NCBI RefSeq assembly: GCF_947488835.1
Contig: NZ_CANLBK010000002.1
Span: forward strand, 434,001 to 498,000
Direction: 5' to 3'
Length of the DNA stretch: 64,000 bases
DNA from: an uncultured Marinobacter sp.
Lineage (GTDB): Bacteria; Pseudomonadota; Gammaproteobacteria; Pseudomonadales; Oleiphilaceae
Shown here one piece after another: positions 36,134 to 44,713 of this stretch (its first letter is position 1; each line of letters starts with the position of its first letter). The notes under the pieces are model-generated. The model did not search any database, was not told the origin of the DNA, and saw only the letters and a program-made list of their open reading frames with translations. The position numbers and the translations under genes were made by a program.

Positions 36134-37203
36134 GTAACAAGAAAGAGGCGTCGATTTTTACCGCGACTGTTTATAGGGGGAGCACCATTAACGCACTTCC
36201 GGAGAGCCCAAGAGAGCGCAATCGTTTTGGTGATGAATTGCAGCCGCTAGGTACCTACGCTGACGCCGACCCTTACCATCGGATTATTGAGGATGTGGAT
36301 GCACTGCAAACGAACGAACAGACGGATCCTGAGTTTAAGAGTAAAGACTGGTGGTGGGATCATCAGAAAATTCGTTTTTTAAATGAGAAGCTGGGGTTCA
36401 AGTTTCTTCTCTTGCTACTGCCCTTCACGTGGATTTTCACCCTAATAATTGGCGGCGGAGCCGCTATTGTCTGGGGCTGGGTGCAACTGGCTGAAACATA
36501 TGAGCTTCCAGCTCTTCTTCTTGTGTTGCTGTTATGTGTTCTTGGGCCGGGATGGTTGTTTTTTTCATTGTGGATCATCCCCCCAACCACCAACTGGCTC
36601 ATGAGCACCGGTATCGGCTTTGTTATGAGGCCCTTTGAAAAAGGCATCAACAAAAAACTGGATCAGGTGTTCGAAGACGGTTGCAGCGAGTTCAACCGAC
36701 AAACAGGTCAGATCCGGTTTGCCCTTGGGCGAAAACGCTTTTTCGAAGCGCCCTTCGTAGAGTTTGATGCCTATGTTGAGAGAGTCGTCCAGCAGGGTGG
36801 TATTTTCTACCGTTTGATGTTCGTGCATCGCTATACCCAGAAGACCTTCAATAAGCTGTGGTTCAGCGGCATTGAAGCCCAGAAAACCGAAGTTTACGCG
36901 CTGTGGGACATGCTTCAACGCTACATGGACGTGTCTCAGCCTCTGCCGGACGTCCCTCGCCTGGAGCCTTTCCGCCACCTGGATCCAGTGACTCGCGAAC
37001 ATGATGAAGAGATTGGACAGAACCCGCGCTACTGGCGTGACTTGAACCTGGAAGAATGGAAAACCCGTGAGGGCCTGGAAGTGCTTAGACGCCAACGAGA
37101 GTATCCGTGGGACAGTCGGGTGTGCAAACTGACACCCCAACTGGGCAGAATTTCGATGGAAGAGTATCGCCAGAAGCGCCCTGATGGCTCTTGGCCGATT
37201 TGA
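36130..37203 (+). CDS. Family B two-TM protein, copy B1 (candidate immunity protein)
   Basis: A 357-aa membrane protein, intact. N-terminal 90 residues are soluble and acidic, ending in KDWWWDHQKIRFL. Two hydrophobic helices (about 97-125 and 133-155) and TNWLMSTGIGFVMRPFEK follow. The soluble domain has EDGCSEFNRQTGQIRFALG, PFVEFDAYVERVVQQGG and ALWDMLQRYMDVSQPLPDVP. The same order of elements (two TM, FNRQ..., a strand-rich domain, W/Y-rich helix) occurs in family A, so I think both are one superfamily. GTG start overlaps the previous stop. Membrane location and position behind effector pieces fit immunity against a membrane-acting toxin; that is inference. Confidence 0.75.
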   Translation: MSNKKEASIFTATVYRGSTINALPESPRERNRFGDELQPLGTYADADPYHRIIEDVDALQTNEQTDPEFKSKDWWWDHQKIRFLNEKLGFKFLLLLLPFTWIFTLIIGGGAAIVWGWVQLAETYELPALLLVLLLCVLGPGWLFFSLWIIPPTTNWLMSTGIGFVMRPFEKGINKKLDQVFEDGCSEFNRQTGQIRFALGRKRFFEAPFVEFDAYVERVVQQGGIFYRLMFVHRYTQKTFNKLWFSGIEAQKTEVYALWDMLQRYMDVSQPLPDVPRLEPFRHLDPVTREHDEEIGQNPRYWRDLNLEEWKTREGLEVLRRQREYPWDSRVCKLTPQLGRISMEEYRQKRPDGSWPI

Positions 37204-37510
37204 GACAAGGAGCCCGCTAATGGCCTGACCTTACGGCCAGGGAACTAACCGTGGCCAGCGGTGAGCCTGAGGGTCTTGCCAGACAGAGGGAGCTCAGCGG
37301 CGACACGCGGATCAATACAGTAAACAGAGATTAAAAATTAACTCAACTTCAGGGATGGTGAAAATGAGTGATTGTGTTGAAGCTACATGCACTGCCTGCA
37401 ATGGTAGGAATCAACTTACTGCAGATCAGATGGAAATGCTTGGGAAATCCGAGCCTGTTGAGTGTTCCCAGTGTCGGGTATTGGTCAAGATTAAAGCTGA
37501 TGCCGAATCA
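37199..37510 (+). repeat. 312-bp repeat unit, copy 1
   Basis: From the family B stop (TTTGAGACAAGGAGCCCG) through the first two thirds of the zinc-ribbon small gene, this stretch is about 90% like 38,855-39,167. The part 37204-37363 is non-coding and includes GGCCTGACCTTACGGCC, a small inverted repeat. The repeat shows that a block of family B gene plus zinc-ribbon gene was duplicated. Confidence 0.8.
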
Positions 37511-37711
37511 GAGCTAAAAGCAAAAGTATAGGTTTTAATACTAACAATTGGGGCGGCAACGGTTGGTGTGGTGGCGCTGATCAATATGTTTGGTGATGCC
37601 GCGTTCCCTACTTATTTTGTGGCGATTCCATTCATTTTGATTTCTGCAATCATGAGCTCAGCGCTGAGTGGTGGTGCTGTTCAGTTACAGAGTGTTGACG
37701 CTTCTGGTTGA
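37364..37711 (+). pseudogene. Zinc-ribbon plus membrane-helix small protein, split by a stop codon (copy Z1)
   Basis: ATG 37364 (AGGGATGG upstream) opens a 55-residue peptide with two Cys pairs, TCTAC and CSQC, a zinc-ribbon pattern. It stops at TAG 37529-37531. The same frame continues without a break for 59 more codons to TGA 37709, with two hydrophobic stretches (LTIGAATVGVVALI and FVAIPFILISAIM). The likely ancestor is a single zinc-ribbon membrane protein of about 115 aa, cut by one nonsense change. The 55-aa part could still be made alone. Its TGA overlaps an ATG at 37711, but the family B gene after it probably begins at 37777. Confidence 0.6.
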
Positions 37712-37776
37712 TGGGTATGGAAGCGCTTCTAGGCACGGAAGGCTACTCAGGGCGATCTATCTTGAAAAACACCGGT

Positions 37777-38859
37777 ATGAGCGAGCTAAAATCGATGCCC
37801 GAAATCGAGGATAAGACATTTCGGCCCTTGGAAATTAGTCCTCTTCCGAAATCCCCAAAAGAGCGCACGCGGATCGGCGAGGAGCTTCAGCCATTTGGCA
37901 GCTATGCGGGCATTATCCCCTATCAGAGAACAATTCAAGACGCTGAAGTGCTTCAGGATCACGAAAAGACCGACCCTGAATTCACCTCCAAAGACTGGTG
38001 GTGGGATCACCATAAAATTCGGTTTTTGAATGGAAAGCTAGGCCTCAAATTCCTGTTATTAATTATTCCTCTTACTTGGGTGCTGTTTTTATGGTTCAGC
38101 GGGGTTGGAGTGATCTGTTGGGGGGCAGTAAAAATACTTGATCAACCCGGAATTTCAGACGTTATTGCCATAGTTGTGATGGTTGTTGGCTTTATTCTAA
38201 CTTTATCCTGGTTTGCTTTCGCAATTTGGATCACGCCAGTCACCACCAACTGGCTAATGAGCACCGGACTCGGATTTTTACTCAAACCCTTCGAGAAAAC
38301 CATCCACAAAAAGCTGGACGACACCCTCGAAGATGGCTGCAGTGAATTCAACCGCCTCACAGGCCAGGTTCGCATTGCACTAGGCCGAAAACGATTTTTC
38401 GAAGCACCTTTTGTGGAGTTTGATGCCTATGTTGAGCGGGTTGTTCAGCAAGGCGGCATCTTCTATCGACTCATGTTGGTACACCGCTACACCCAGAAAA
38501 CCTTCAACAAGACCGCCTTCAGCACCGTTGAAGCGGAAAAGCACGAAGTTTTGGCCCTGTGGGATATGCTTCAGCGCTACATGGATGTGACCCAGCCCTT
38601 GCCAGATACACCGCGCCTGGAACCCTTTCGTCACCTGGATCCGGTCACTGCGGAACATGATAAGCAAACCGGTCGTAACCCCCGATTCTGGCGAGATCTG
38701 GACATAGAGGCCTGGAAGCAGGGAGAAGGGGTTGAGTGGCTAAAGCGACAAGCCGAGTATCCTTGGGGCAAGCGCAAGTGCAAACTTACGCCACAGTTGG
38801 GTAAGGTCACGATGGAAGAATATCGCCAAAAACGCCCAGCGGGCTCTTGGCCAATTTGA
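37777..38859 (+). CDS. Family B two-TM protein, copy B2 (candidate immunity protein)
   Basis: An intact 360-aa paralogue of copy B1. I chose ATG 37777 because it aligns end to end with the B1 start: MSELKSMPEIEDK against MSNKKEASIFTAT, and both reach the SP(K/R)ER(T/N)R motif at the same distance. The two membrane helices (about 100-120 and 132-155) have diverged strongly, whereas the soluble domain is almost the same as B1 (RKRFFEAPFVEFDAYVERVV is identical). A change limited to the membrane part is what one expects if that part recognises the toxin. A 312-bp repeat follows. Confidence 0.75.
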   Translation: MSELKSMPEIEDKTFRPLEISPLPKSPKERTRIGEELQPFGSYAGIIPYQRTIQDAEVLQDHEKTDPEFTSKDWWWDHHKIRFLNGKLGLKFLLLIIPLTWVLFLWFSGVGVICWGAVKILDQPGISDVIAIVVMVVGFILTLSWFAFAIWITPVTTNWLMSTGLGFLLKPFEKTIHKKLDDTLEDGCSEFNRLTGQVRIALGRKRFFEAPFVEFDAYVERVVQQGGIFYRLMLVHRYTQKTFNKTAFSTVEAEKHEVLALWDMLQRYMDVTQPLPDTPRLEPFRHLDPVTAEHDKQTGRNPRFWRDLDIEAWKQGEGVEWLKRQAEYPWGKRKCKLTPQLGKVTMEEYRQKRPAGSWPI

Positions 38860-39167
38860 GACAAAGAGCCCGTTAATGGCCTGACCTTGCGGCAAGGGAA
38901 CTAACCGTGGCCGGCGGGGAGCCAGAGGGTCTTGTTAGACAGAGGGAGTTCAGCCGCGGCACACGGATAAATACAGTAAACAGAGATTAAAAAATTAACT
39001 CAACTTCAGGGATGGTGAAAATGAGTGATCGTGTAGAAGCGACATGCACAGCCTGCGATGGTAGGAATCAACTTACTGCAGATCAGATGGAAATGCTTGG
39101 GAAATCCGAGCACTGTTGAGTGCTCCCAGTGTCGGGTGTTCGTCAAGATTAAAGCTGATGCCGGATT
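38855..39167 (+). repeat. 312-bp repeat unit, copy 2
   Basis: Second copy of the stretch at 37,199-37,510, starting at the B2 stop and reaching into the zinc-ribbon remnant. A third, short piece (ACAAAGAGCCCG plus AATGGCCTG) follows the broken copy B3 at 42,770-42,795, where it is joined to Rhs core. Confidence 0.8.
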
Positions 39168-39270
39168 CTCTACTTATTTCGTGGCGATTCCATTCATTTT
39201 GATTTCTGCAATCATGAGTTCAGCGCTGAAGTTTTTGCTGTTCAGTTACAGAGTGCTGACGCTTCTGGTT
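39021..39270 (+). pseudogene. Zinc-ribbon small gene, copy Z2, broken
   Basis: ATG 39021 starts a peptide nearly identical to copy Z1 (MSDRVEATCTACDGRNQ), but a one-base insertion near 39112 (GAGCACTGTTGAG against GAGCCTGTTGAG) ends it early. A deletion of about 90 bp between two TGATGCCG repeats then removed the first hydrophobic stretch, leaving FVAIPFILISAIM. From the frameshift on, the frame reads straight into the family A gene A2 that follows (from ATG 39058), which might give a fused protein. Confidence 0.75.
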
Positions 39271-39291
39271 AATGGGTATAGAAGCGGTTAT

Positions 39292-40413
39292 ATGACAAAT
39301 CAATTGCATTCAAAAAGCTCTAACGCTGGACAAGTAAGCAAGTTCGCAAGTGGGAGCCAAACGTATCTGTCTCCTTTACCGCTGCCTACGGGCTTGCCAC
39401 CTGCCGACCACAGTCAAATTTCAGCTGAGATACGCGACGGCTATCTGGAGCTAGGCGCCTTTACACCGAATATTTTTGGTTGGCAGCTCACTTTTTTGGC
39501 TCCCATGACAATGCTCCTTTTGGCTTGCGTTATTTTTCCCATCTTAATGTTTTTGACGGGACTAGTTTGGGGTGAAGGGTTTTCAGATGCGGTATTAACG
39601 TCTTTGGATGCGTTTTTGTTTAGCATTCCTTTTGGCCTCGCAATTTTGTTAGTAGGTTTGGTTATTGCCTTGGTTCCACGGCTTCATGCTTACTTCAAAC
39701 TCAGGGGCGTTGTCCCCACCCGTTTCAATCGCCAGCGGCGAGAAGTCTGCCTGGTGCCTTCGGATTCTGATATTCCAGTCTTTGTACCTTGGGAGGATAT
39801 TCAGGCATGGGTTATTCAAGCTCAGGGAACCACTCAGTATGGCGTTCAGCGTCAATACGGCTTTGGGTTTGGTGGCGTTGATCCAAGCACAGGCACAAGC
39901 ACCAGCCTGGAGATTATGAGCGCGGGTCTGCCGTTAGCCATCAGTACCTGGGAAGCGTTGCGGGCTTATATGGAGTACGAGGTTAATAGCCTGGAAGAGA
40001 TTCAGGTGTCACAAGAGCTGCAAAAGCCTGGCGATCCCCCCTGGGAAGGCGTTCATACTTTCTATAATGCGCGGGAGCGCATGCACCAGCGTCGTAGGGA
40101 AGGCGAGGTTAGTCGGTTTTACCCTTTCTTTTGGTACTGCTACCACCTGATTACTCTCTGGACTCTACCCAATCATTTGACAGAGTGGGAGGTGCGCAAG
40201 GTTCAGCGCCTTAACCGGCGGGCAACGCCAGAATCGATTCAGCTGTGGTCTGAACCGCTGCCTGAAGAACAATGGGCAAAGCCCAGTGACGAACTGAAAC
40301 GCCAGAGCGAGCGGGTGCTTGAGCTACAAAAGGCCCATCCGGGGAAAAGCACGCTCGAAATATTTGCCCAAGTGAGTAAGGAACTCGATGCCGAGACGTC
40401 GGTGACGGCATGA
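39292..40413 (+). CDS. Family A (DUF6708-like) membrane protein, copy A2, intact (candidate immunity protein)
   Basis: A 373-aa protein, the only unbroken family A member. N-terminal Pro-rich part YLSPLPLPTGLPPADHSQIS, two membrane helices (about 70-95 and 105-130), then PTRFNRQRREVCLVPSDSD, IQAWVIQAQGTTQYGVQRQY and a helical end with KPSDELKRQSERVLELQKAH. It resembles proteins annotated as DUF6708 near T6SS effectors (from memory). It is clearly more distant from A1 and A3 than these are from each other. ATG 39292 aligns with the A1 and A3 starts; a longer frame goes up to 39058. The ribosome site is weak, so it may depend on upstream translation. Confidence 0.72.
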   Translation: MTNQLHSKSSNAGQVSKFASGSQTYLSPLPLPTGLPPADHSQISAEIRDGYLELGAFTPNIFGWQLTFLAPMTMLLLACVIFPILMFLTGLVWGEGFSDAVLTSLDAFLFSIPFGLAILLVGLVIALVPRLHAYFKLRGVVPTRFNRQRREVCLVPSDSDIPVFVPWEDIQAWVIQAQGTTQYGVQRQYGFGFGGVDPSTGTSTSLEIMSAGLPLAISTWEALRAYMEYEVNSLEEIQVSQELQKPGDPPWEGVHTFYNARERMHQRRREGEVSRFYPFFWYCYHLITLWTLPNHLTEWEVRKVQRLNRRATPESIQLWSEPLPEEQWAKPSDELKRQSERVLELQKAHPGKSTLEIFAQVSKELDAETSVTA

Positions 40414-40449
40414 ATAGATGACCAGGAATGACTGGGATGATGAGGAACA

Positions 40450-40849
40450 CGTTTAGCGGGGTTAAACATCGGTGACCGTATTGGTCACTCGAGTGAACTC
40501 CTCAAAAGTATCAAGACGCCCAATTGGCTCACCAAAGACGCTGGCGGCCTGATCGTTCAAGCCGGTGACAAGCCATTACTGGGCGACCGGGAACAAGGGC
40601 TGGATGTACTGGCCTATCGACAAGCAGCGCAGGTGCTCCGTCCTATTCGCTCGACGGATAACGACGCATCGCCATGGGGCGGGTAGCCAAAAAGCAAGTT
40701 TACAATGCAGCGGAGCATCAGGTCTGGTTGGCCCGTTTTGACGGAGAAGCCAGCAGTGACTGAAGCACTGGATTTGGAGTTGATGCTGGCGCAATGGTTT
40801 CCGGAGATCGAGTTGGAATCGCTAACGGTTGAGGGTCGATCTGTCTGAG
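40450..40849 (+). pseudogene. Remnant of a second DUF3396 gene plus the start of its partner
   Basis: This stretch matches about 31,550-32,025, covering the last third of the DUF3396 gene and the first 35 codons of the small gene that overlaps it, at about 88% identity. A central piece (WLTAICQPYVDQLGGEAALR) is missing, one base is lost near 40668, and the partner gene stops at TGA 40846-40848 after GRSV. With the 5' piece at 32,339 it proves an old duplicate of the immunity pair, now scattered. Confidence 0.85.
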
Positions 40850-40878
40850 GATCCCGTCATTAAAATGGATGTTTATCA

Positions 40879-42006
40879 ATGAATGAGCACAAGGCCAAGT
40901 CAGACTTGCCACCTGGAGTCGGTCGCTCCGAAACCTTTCCGACCGGCAGGCTTACTTTTTTGTCGCCTAAACCGCTACCTACTGCTGCAGAACCTATCGA
41001 TTATGGTCATGTGGTGACTGACATTGGTGAAAGTTGCCTTGACTTCGGTACGGGCGTTCCGCCGGTTTTTGGTTGGCAAGCGACCATAGGCATACCCTTT
41101 TTTTTCTTTTTGCTTTTGGCTTTTGTTCTCCCTTTCCTGGCTTTGCTTGGTGGGTTTGTTTTTGGAGATGGCTGGGAAGATGCTCTATGGGGATGGCGGG
41201 TAACCTTTGATTTTGCTTTCTGGATTGCTGTTTGGGGAGGGCTTTTTGGTTTTGTCATGCTCTCTCTCCCTCGCTGGCAGGCATACGGGAAACTAAAATC
41301 CGTAATCCCGACCCGCTTCAACCGCCAACGCCGGGAAGTTTGTTTTGTGCCAGAAGGAGGGGGAACCCCAATCTTCGTTCCTTGGGAAGAGTTGGTCGCT
41401 TGGATTACAGAAGCACAGGGATTCACGGAATACGGCATTCAGCGCCAATATGGTTTTGGGGTTGGATTTTTTCATCCAGACACCGGTAAGAAACACACCC
41501 TGGAGTTTGAAACCTACGGCCGGTCCCAAGCTATCAGCACTTGAGAAGCAATCCGTGCTTACATGGAGTACGAAGTGCATACCCTAAAGGAAATCCAGGA
41601 TCCACTGGACTTGCAGGGGCCTGATGACCCTCCCTGGGAAGGCGTCCATGTGTTCCGTAATGCCCGAAAACGAGCCCATAATCGGTACCGAGAGGGCGAG
41701 GCGGGCCTGTTTTATCTGGTTGGTTGGTATCTTTACCACATGATGACGCTTTGGACCGTTCCCAATCGACTGGTGGAATGGGAGGCTAAAAAGCTTAACA
41801 CGATGAATCGTAGAGCCATGCCAGAATCGATGCAGCGCTGGTCCGAGCTCTTACCGGAAAGTCAGTGGGCCAAGCCCAGTGATGAGCTGAAGCGTCAAAG
41901 CGAACGTGTCCGGGAGTTGCTAAAGGCCCATCCAGGGAAAAGCACGCTTGAAATATTTGCACAGGTCAATGATGAGTTTGATGCCAAGGCTTCGCTGACC
42001 GCGTGA
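40879..42006 (+). pseudogene. Family A (DUF6708-like) membrane protein, copy A3, nonsense mutation
   Basis: ATG 40879 opens MNEHKAKSDLPPGVGRSETF. The frame is intact through both membrane helices and the FNRQRREVCFVPEGG domain until TGA 41542-41544 (residue 222), where copy A1 has TGG (Trp). The frame then continues to 42006 with DPPWEGVHVFRNARKRAH and an end like A2 (DAKASLTA). Read through, it is 375 aa. Up to residue 65 it differs from A1 in about half the positions; from FGWQATIGIPFF on (DNA 41,074) it is nearly identical. A truncated 221-aa protein with both helices might still be made. Confidence 0.82.
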
Positions 42007-42038
42007 AGGGTGTTTAGACAACTTCTAAACTAAACGAC

Positions 42039-42769
42039 ATGCCGTATCGCAGCTCAGGTATAAGTGCTTTTCCTGAGAGCCCCGAAAGGCGCATGTGCAG
42101 TGCCGAAGATCTTCAACCCGTCGGCGACTGCGCTGTGGTCGAAATCCTAATAAAAAACCTGCCCTGGATTATGGGCGCCTTTGCCCTTTTGCTAAGGCCC
42201 TTCGTCAAACTCCTCTCCAAGCTTCTGGATCGAGGCCTGGATGCGGGTGAAAGCTACTTCAGTCGCGAGACTGGTGAAGTGAGCTTTGCTGTGTCAGGGG
42301 GCAAAAAACTGACGGCCCCCTTTGAAGAGTTCGATGCCTATGTGGAGCGAGTGATCGAAGCGGGCGGTATGTTCTATCGCCTGATGTTTGTGCATCGCTA
42401 CACCGGCAAGCAATTCAGTCAGACTTCCCTGAGCCGTGTTGAACCGGTGAAGGAAGAGGTGATGGCGCTGTGGGACATGCTCCAGCGGTACATGGATATA
42501 TCCCAGCCTTTGTCCGATGTGCCAAGGCTGCAACCTTTCCGGCAGTTAGATCCAGTAGCGGCCAAGCATGATCAACGGATTGGTCGTATCCCCGTTTCTG
42601 GCGCGACATGGATATAGGCGCCTGAAAGCAGAGAGAAGGGACCGAATGGCTGAAGCGGCAAGCCGAGTATCCCTGGGACAGTCGGGTGTGCAAACTGACA
42701 CCCCAGCCGGGTAGGATCTCGATGGAAGAATACCGCCAGAAGCGCCCAGCGGGCTCTTGGTCAATTTGA
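42039..42769 (+). pseudogene. Family B protein, copy B3, shortened and frameshifted
   Basis: ATG 42039 opens MPYRSSGISAFPESPERR, a family B start. About 110 residues of the middle (acidic part and most of the membrane region) are missing; WIMGAFALLLRPFVKLLSKL is the only hydrophobic stretch. The soluble domain follows (EEFDAYVERVIEAGGMFYRL, ALWDMLQRYMDISQPLSDVP). Near 42590 one base is lost, so the frame ends at 42617, and the right frame also has TGA for TGG. The rest of the family end (EEYRQKRPAGSW) can be read to TGA 42769. Confidence 0.8.
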
Positions 42770-42892
42770 GACAAAGAGCCCGCAAATGGCCTGGTCTAAC
42801 AGGAGACCGCGTTTGATGGCCATCGCACCGCCTACCAGTATGACCTCAATGGCCATCTGACCGAGAAGGCCGAGTACGGTACCTCCAGTGAC

Positions 42893-44710
42893 GTGCTTCA
42901 AACCACCACCTATGAGCGGGACGCGCTCGGCCAGCTGCTGAAAAAGACGCTACCTGATGGCCGCGAGATTCAGTACGGCTATAACGCAGATGGCAAACTG
43001 ATTGGGGTTGATGACGGCCACTGGCCTCTGGCTTTCGAGTACGACGAATTCGGCTTGCTGAAGACCGAACATCAGGGCTGGGCCACTCTCCGCTATAAGT
43101 ATGACGATATGGATCGCCTGAGCGGCATGACGCTCCCCGATGGACAAGAATTGGCCTATCAACACGACAATGCCGGTTTGCTGTCGGGCATCGATCTAAA
43201 CGGAAGTGCATTAACCCGCCACCGGCTCTCATCCACTGGCGATGAGATCGAACGCCAGCAAGGCGACCTGCTCAGTGCCTACGTTTACGATGAAGAAGGT
43301 CGGCTAACCCAGCACCGTGTACACCAAAGCCGTATCAAAGACATTACCACCCAACGGGATTACAAGTATGCTCCCAACGGTAACCTGAAAACGATTCAGG
43401 ACAGCGCCAAAGGGCTGCGCGAATATGTTTACGACCCGATGGATCGTTTAGTCGGGGTGCGCGGTGATCTTTACGAGCAGCTGATCCATGACCCTGCAGG
43501 CAATCTACTGGAGCAGAGCGAGAGCGCCGCAAAGAACAAAGTCGCTAATGTAAAAGGCAATCGACTTACCATGCAGGGCGACTGCTTCTACGAATACGAC
43601 GCTTACGGTAATCTGGTTGAAGAGCGCCGTGGCAAAGATCAGAAGCTAGTCACATGCTATACCTACAGTTGCGAACACAGGCTCACCAGCGTTACCAAAC
43701 CGGATGGTAGCACTTGGCATTACGAATACGACGCCTTCGGTCGCCGTATCGCCAAAAGCAATGGCTTGGCCCGAACCGAATTTCTCTGGCAGGGCGACCG
43801 CCTGATTGCTGAGGAAACCGGGGATCAGTACCGCACGTACGTATATGAACCAGACACCTTTAGGCCGCTGGTCTTAGTCGATGGCTATGGCACCAAACAG
43901 TCAAACATTTACTACTACCATCTGGATCACCTGGGTACTCCTCAGGAACTGACTAACGCTAAAGGCGATGTGGTCTGGTCAGTAACCTATCGGGCTTACG
44001 GCAACGTGGTTCGTGCATTGGTTCAGGATATTGATAATCCAATCCGTTTTCAGGGCCAGTACCACGATATTGAAACCGGGCTGCACTACAACCGCCACCG
44101 CTATTACAATCCCAATACAGGGCGGTTTACAACGCCTGATCCGATTGGGCTTGCGGGCGGGTTGAATAACTACCAGTATGTTCCGAACCCAACGGGGTGG
44201 GTTGATCCGTTGGGCTTGGTAAGTGTTGCGAAGGACTCACCAGAAAGCGCTCCAAGAAGAGTATTTAGTCGTTCAGAAATGGAAGAGGAAATACTTGATA
44301 GAGTAGGAAATAACTTTAAGAATAGCCCTTTACGGCTAGAGTATGAGGCGGAAGTTTTAGGGCTATCTAAGTATACGGAGCAGCTTGTGCCAGGAATGTC
44401 CTTAACAGGTAAAAGAAATTTAGCATACGAGGCCAATGAAGCTAGAAGACAGCTCGGTGTTAAGTATAAGAATGCAACGCCCGGCCCTCTCAGAGATTTC
44501 ATATATGACGTAAATAATGATCGATACAGCGATCCATTAGGGCCAACAGTTGAATTTTTAGTAGAACAAAAAGGTAAAACCTATACTGACATTGTTAATT
44601 CGGCATCTAGACCTAATCCAGATGTTGATAAATTACTCGGAGGGTTTAGTGTCTGGCTGAAGCAGCAGCCGGTTGAGTATGTTCGTAAACACAGCAATCT
44701 TGTTGGTTAG
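42893..44710 (+). CDS. Rhs fragment 2: 5'-truncated Rhs with toxin tip
   Basis: The frame is open from 42800, just after a TAA (42797) that stands where fragment 1 has CAA; the first usable start is GTG 42893, without a ribosome site. Residues 1-445 are YD repeats of the Rhs shell ending in the conserved NTGRFTTPDPIGLAGGLNNY and WVDPLGL. The variable tip follows (about 155 residues, lower GC), with NLAYEANEARRQLGVKYKN, PLRDFIYDVNNDRY and IVNSASRPNPDVDKLLGGF. I do not recognise this toxin family. A 141-aa gene starts 3 bp after the stop, the usual immunity position. It looks like an orphan tip that needs recombination into a full Rhs gene to be used. Confidence 0.8.
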   Translation: MLQTTTYERDALGQLLKKTLPDGREIQYGYNADGKLIGVDDGHWPLAFEYDEFGLLKTEHQGWATLRYKYDDMDRLSGMTLPDGQELAYQHDNAGLLSGIDLNGSALTRHRLSSTGDEIERQQGDLLSAYVYDEEGRLTQHRVHQSRIKDITTQRDYKYAPNGNLKTIQDSAKGLREYVYDPMDRLVGVRGDLYEQLIHDPAGNLLEQSESAAKNKVANVKGNRLTMQGDCFYEYDAYGNLVEERRGKDQKLVTCYTYSCEHRLTSVTKPDGSTWHYEYDAFGRRIAKSNGLARTEFLWQGDRLIAEETGDQYRTYVYEPDTFRPLVLVDGYGTKQSNIYYYHLDHLGTPQELTNAKGDVVWSVTYRAYGNVVRALVQDIDNPIRFQGQYHDIETGLHYNRHRYYNPNTGRFTTPDPIGLAGGLNNYQYVPNPTGWVDPLGLVSVAKDSPESAPRRVFSRSEMEEEILDRVGNNFKNSPLRLEYEAEVLGLSKYTEQLVPGMSLTGKRNLAYEANEARRQLGVKYKNATPGPLRDFIYDVNNDRYSDPLGPTVEFLVEQKGKTYTDIVNSASRPNPDVDKLLGGFSVWLKQQPVEYVRKHSNLVG

Positions 44711-44713
44711 CAT

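Noticed and set aside
37708..37776. Upstream TTG/ATG starts for family B copy B2 (37708, 37711, 37717)
   Set aside because: The start at 37777 aligns residue for residue with the start of copy B1; the extra 23 residues match nothing, and they overlap the end of the zinc-ribbon gene remnant.
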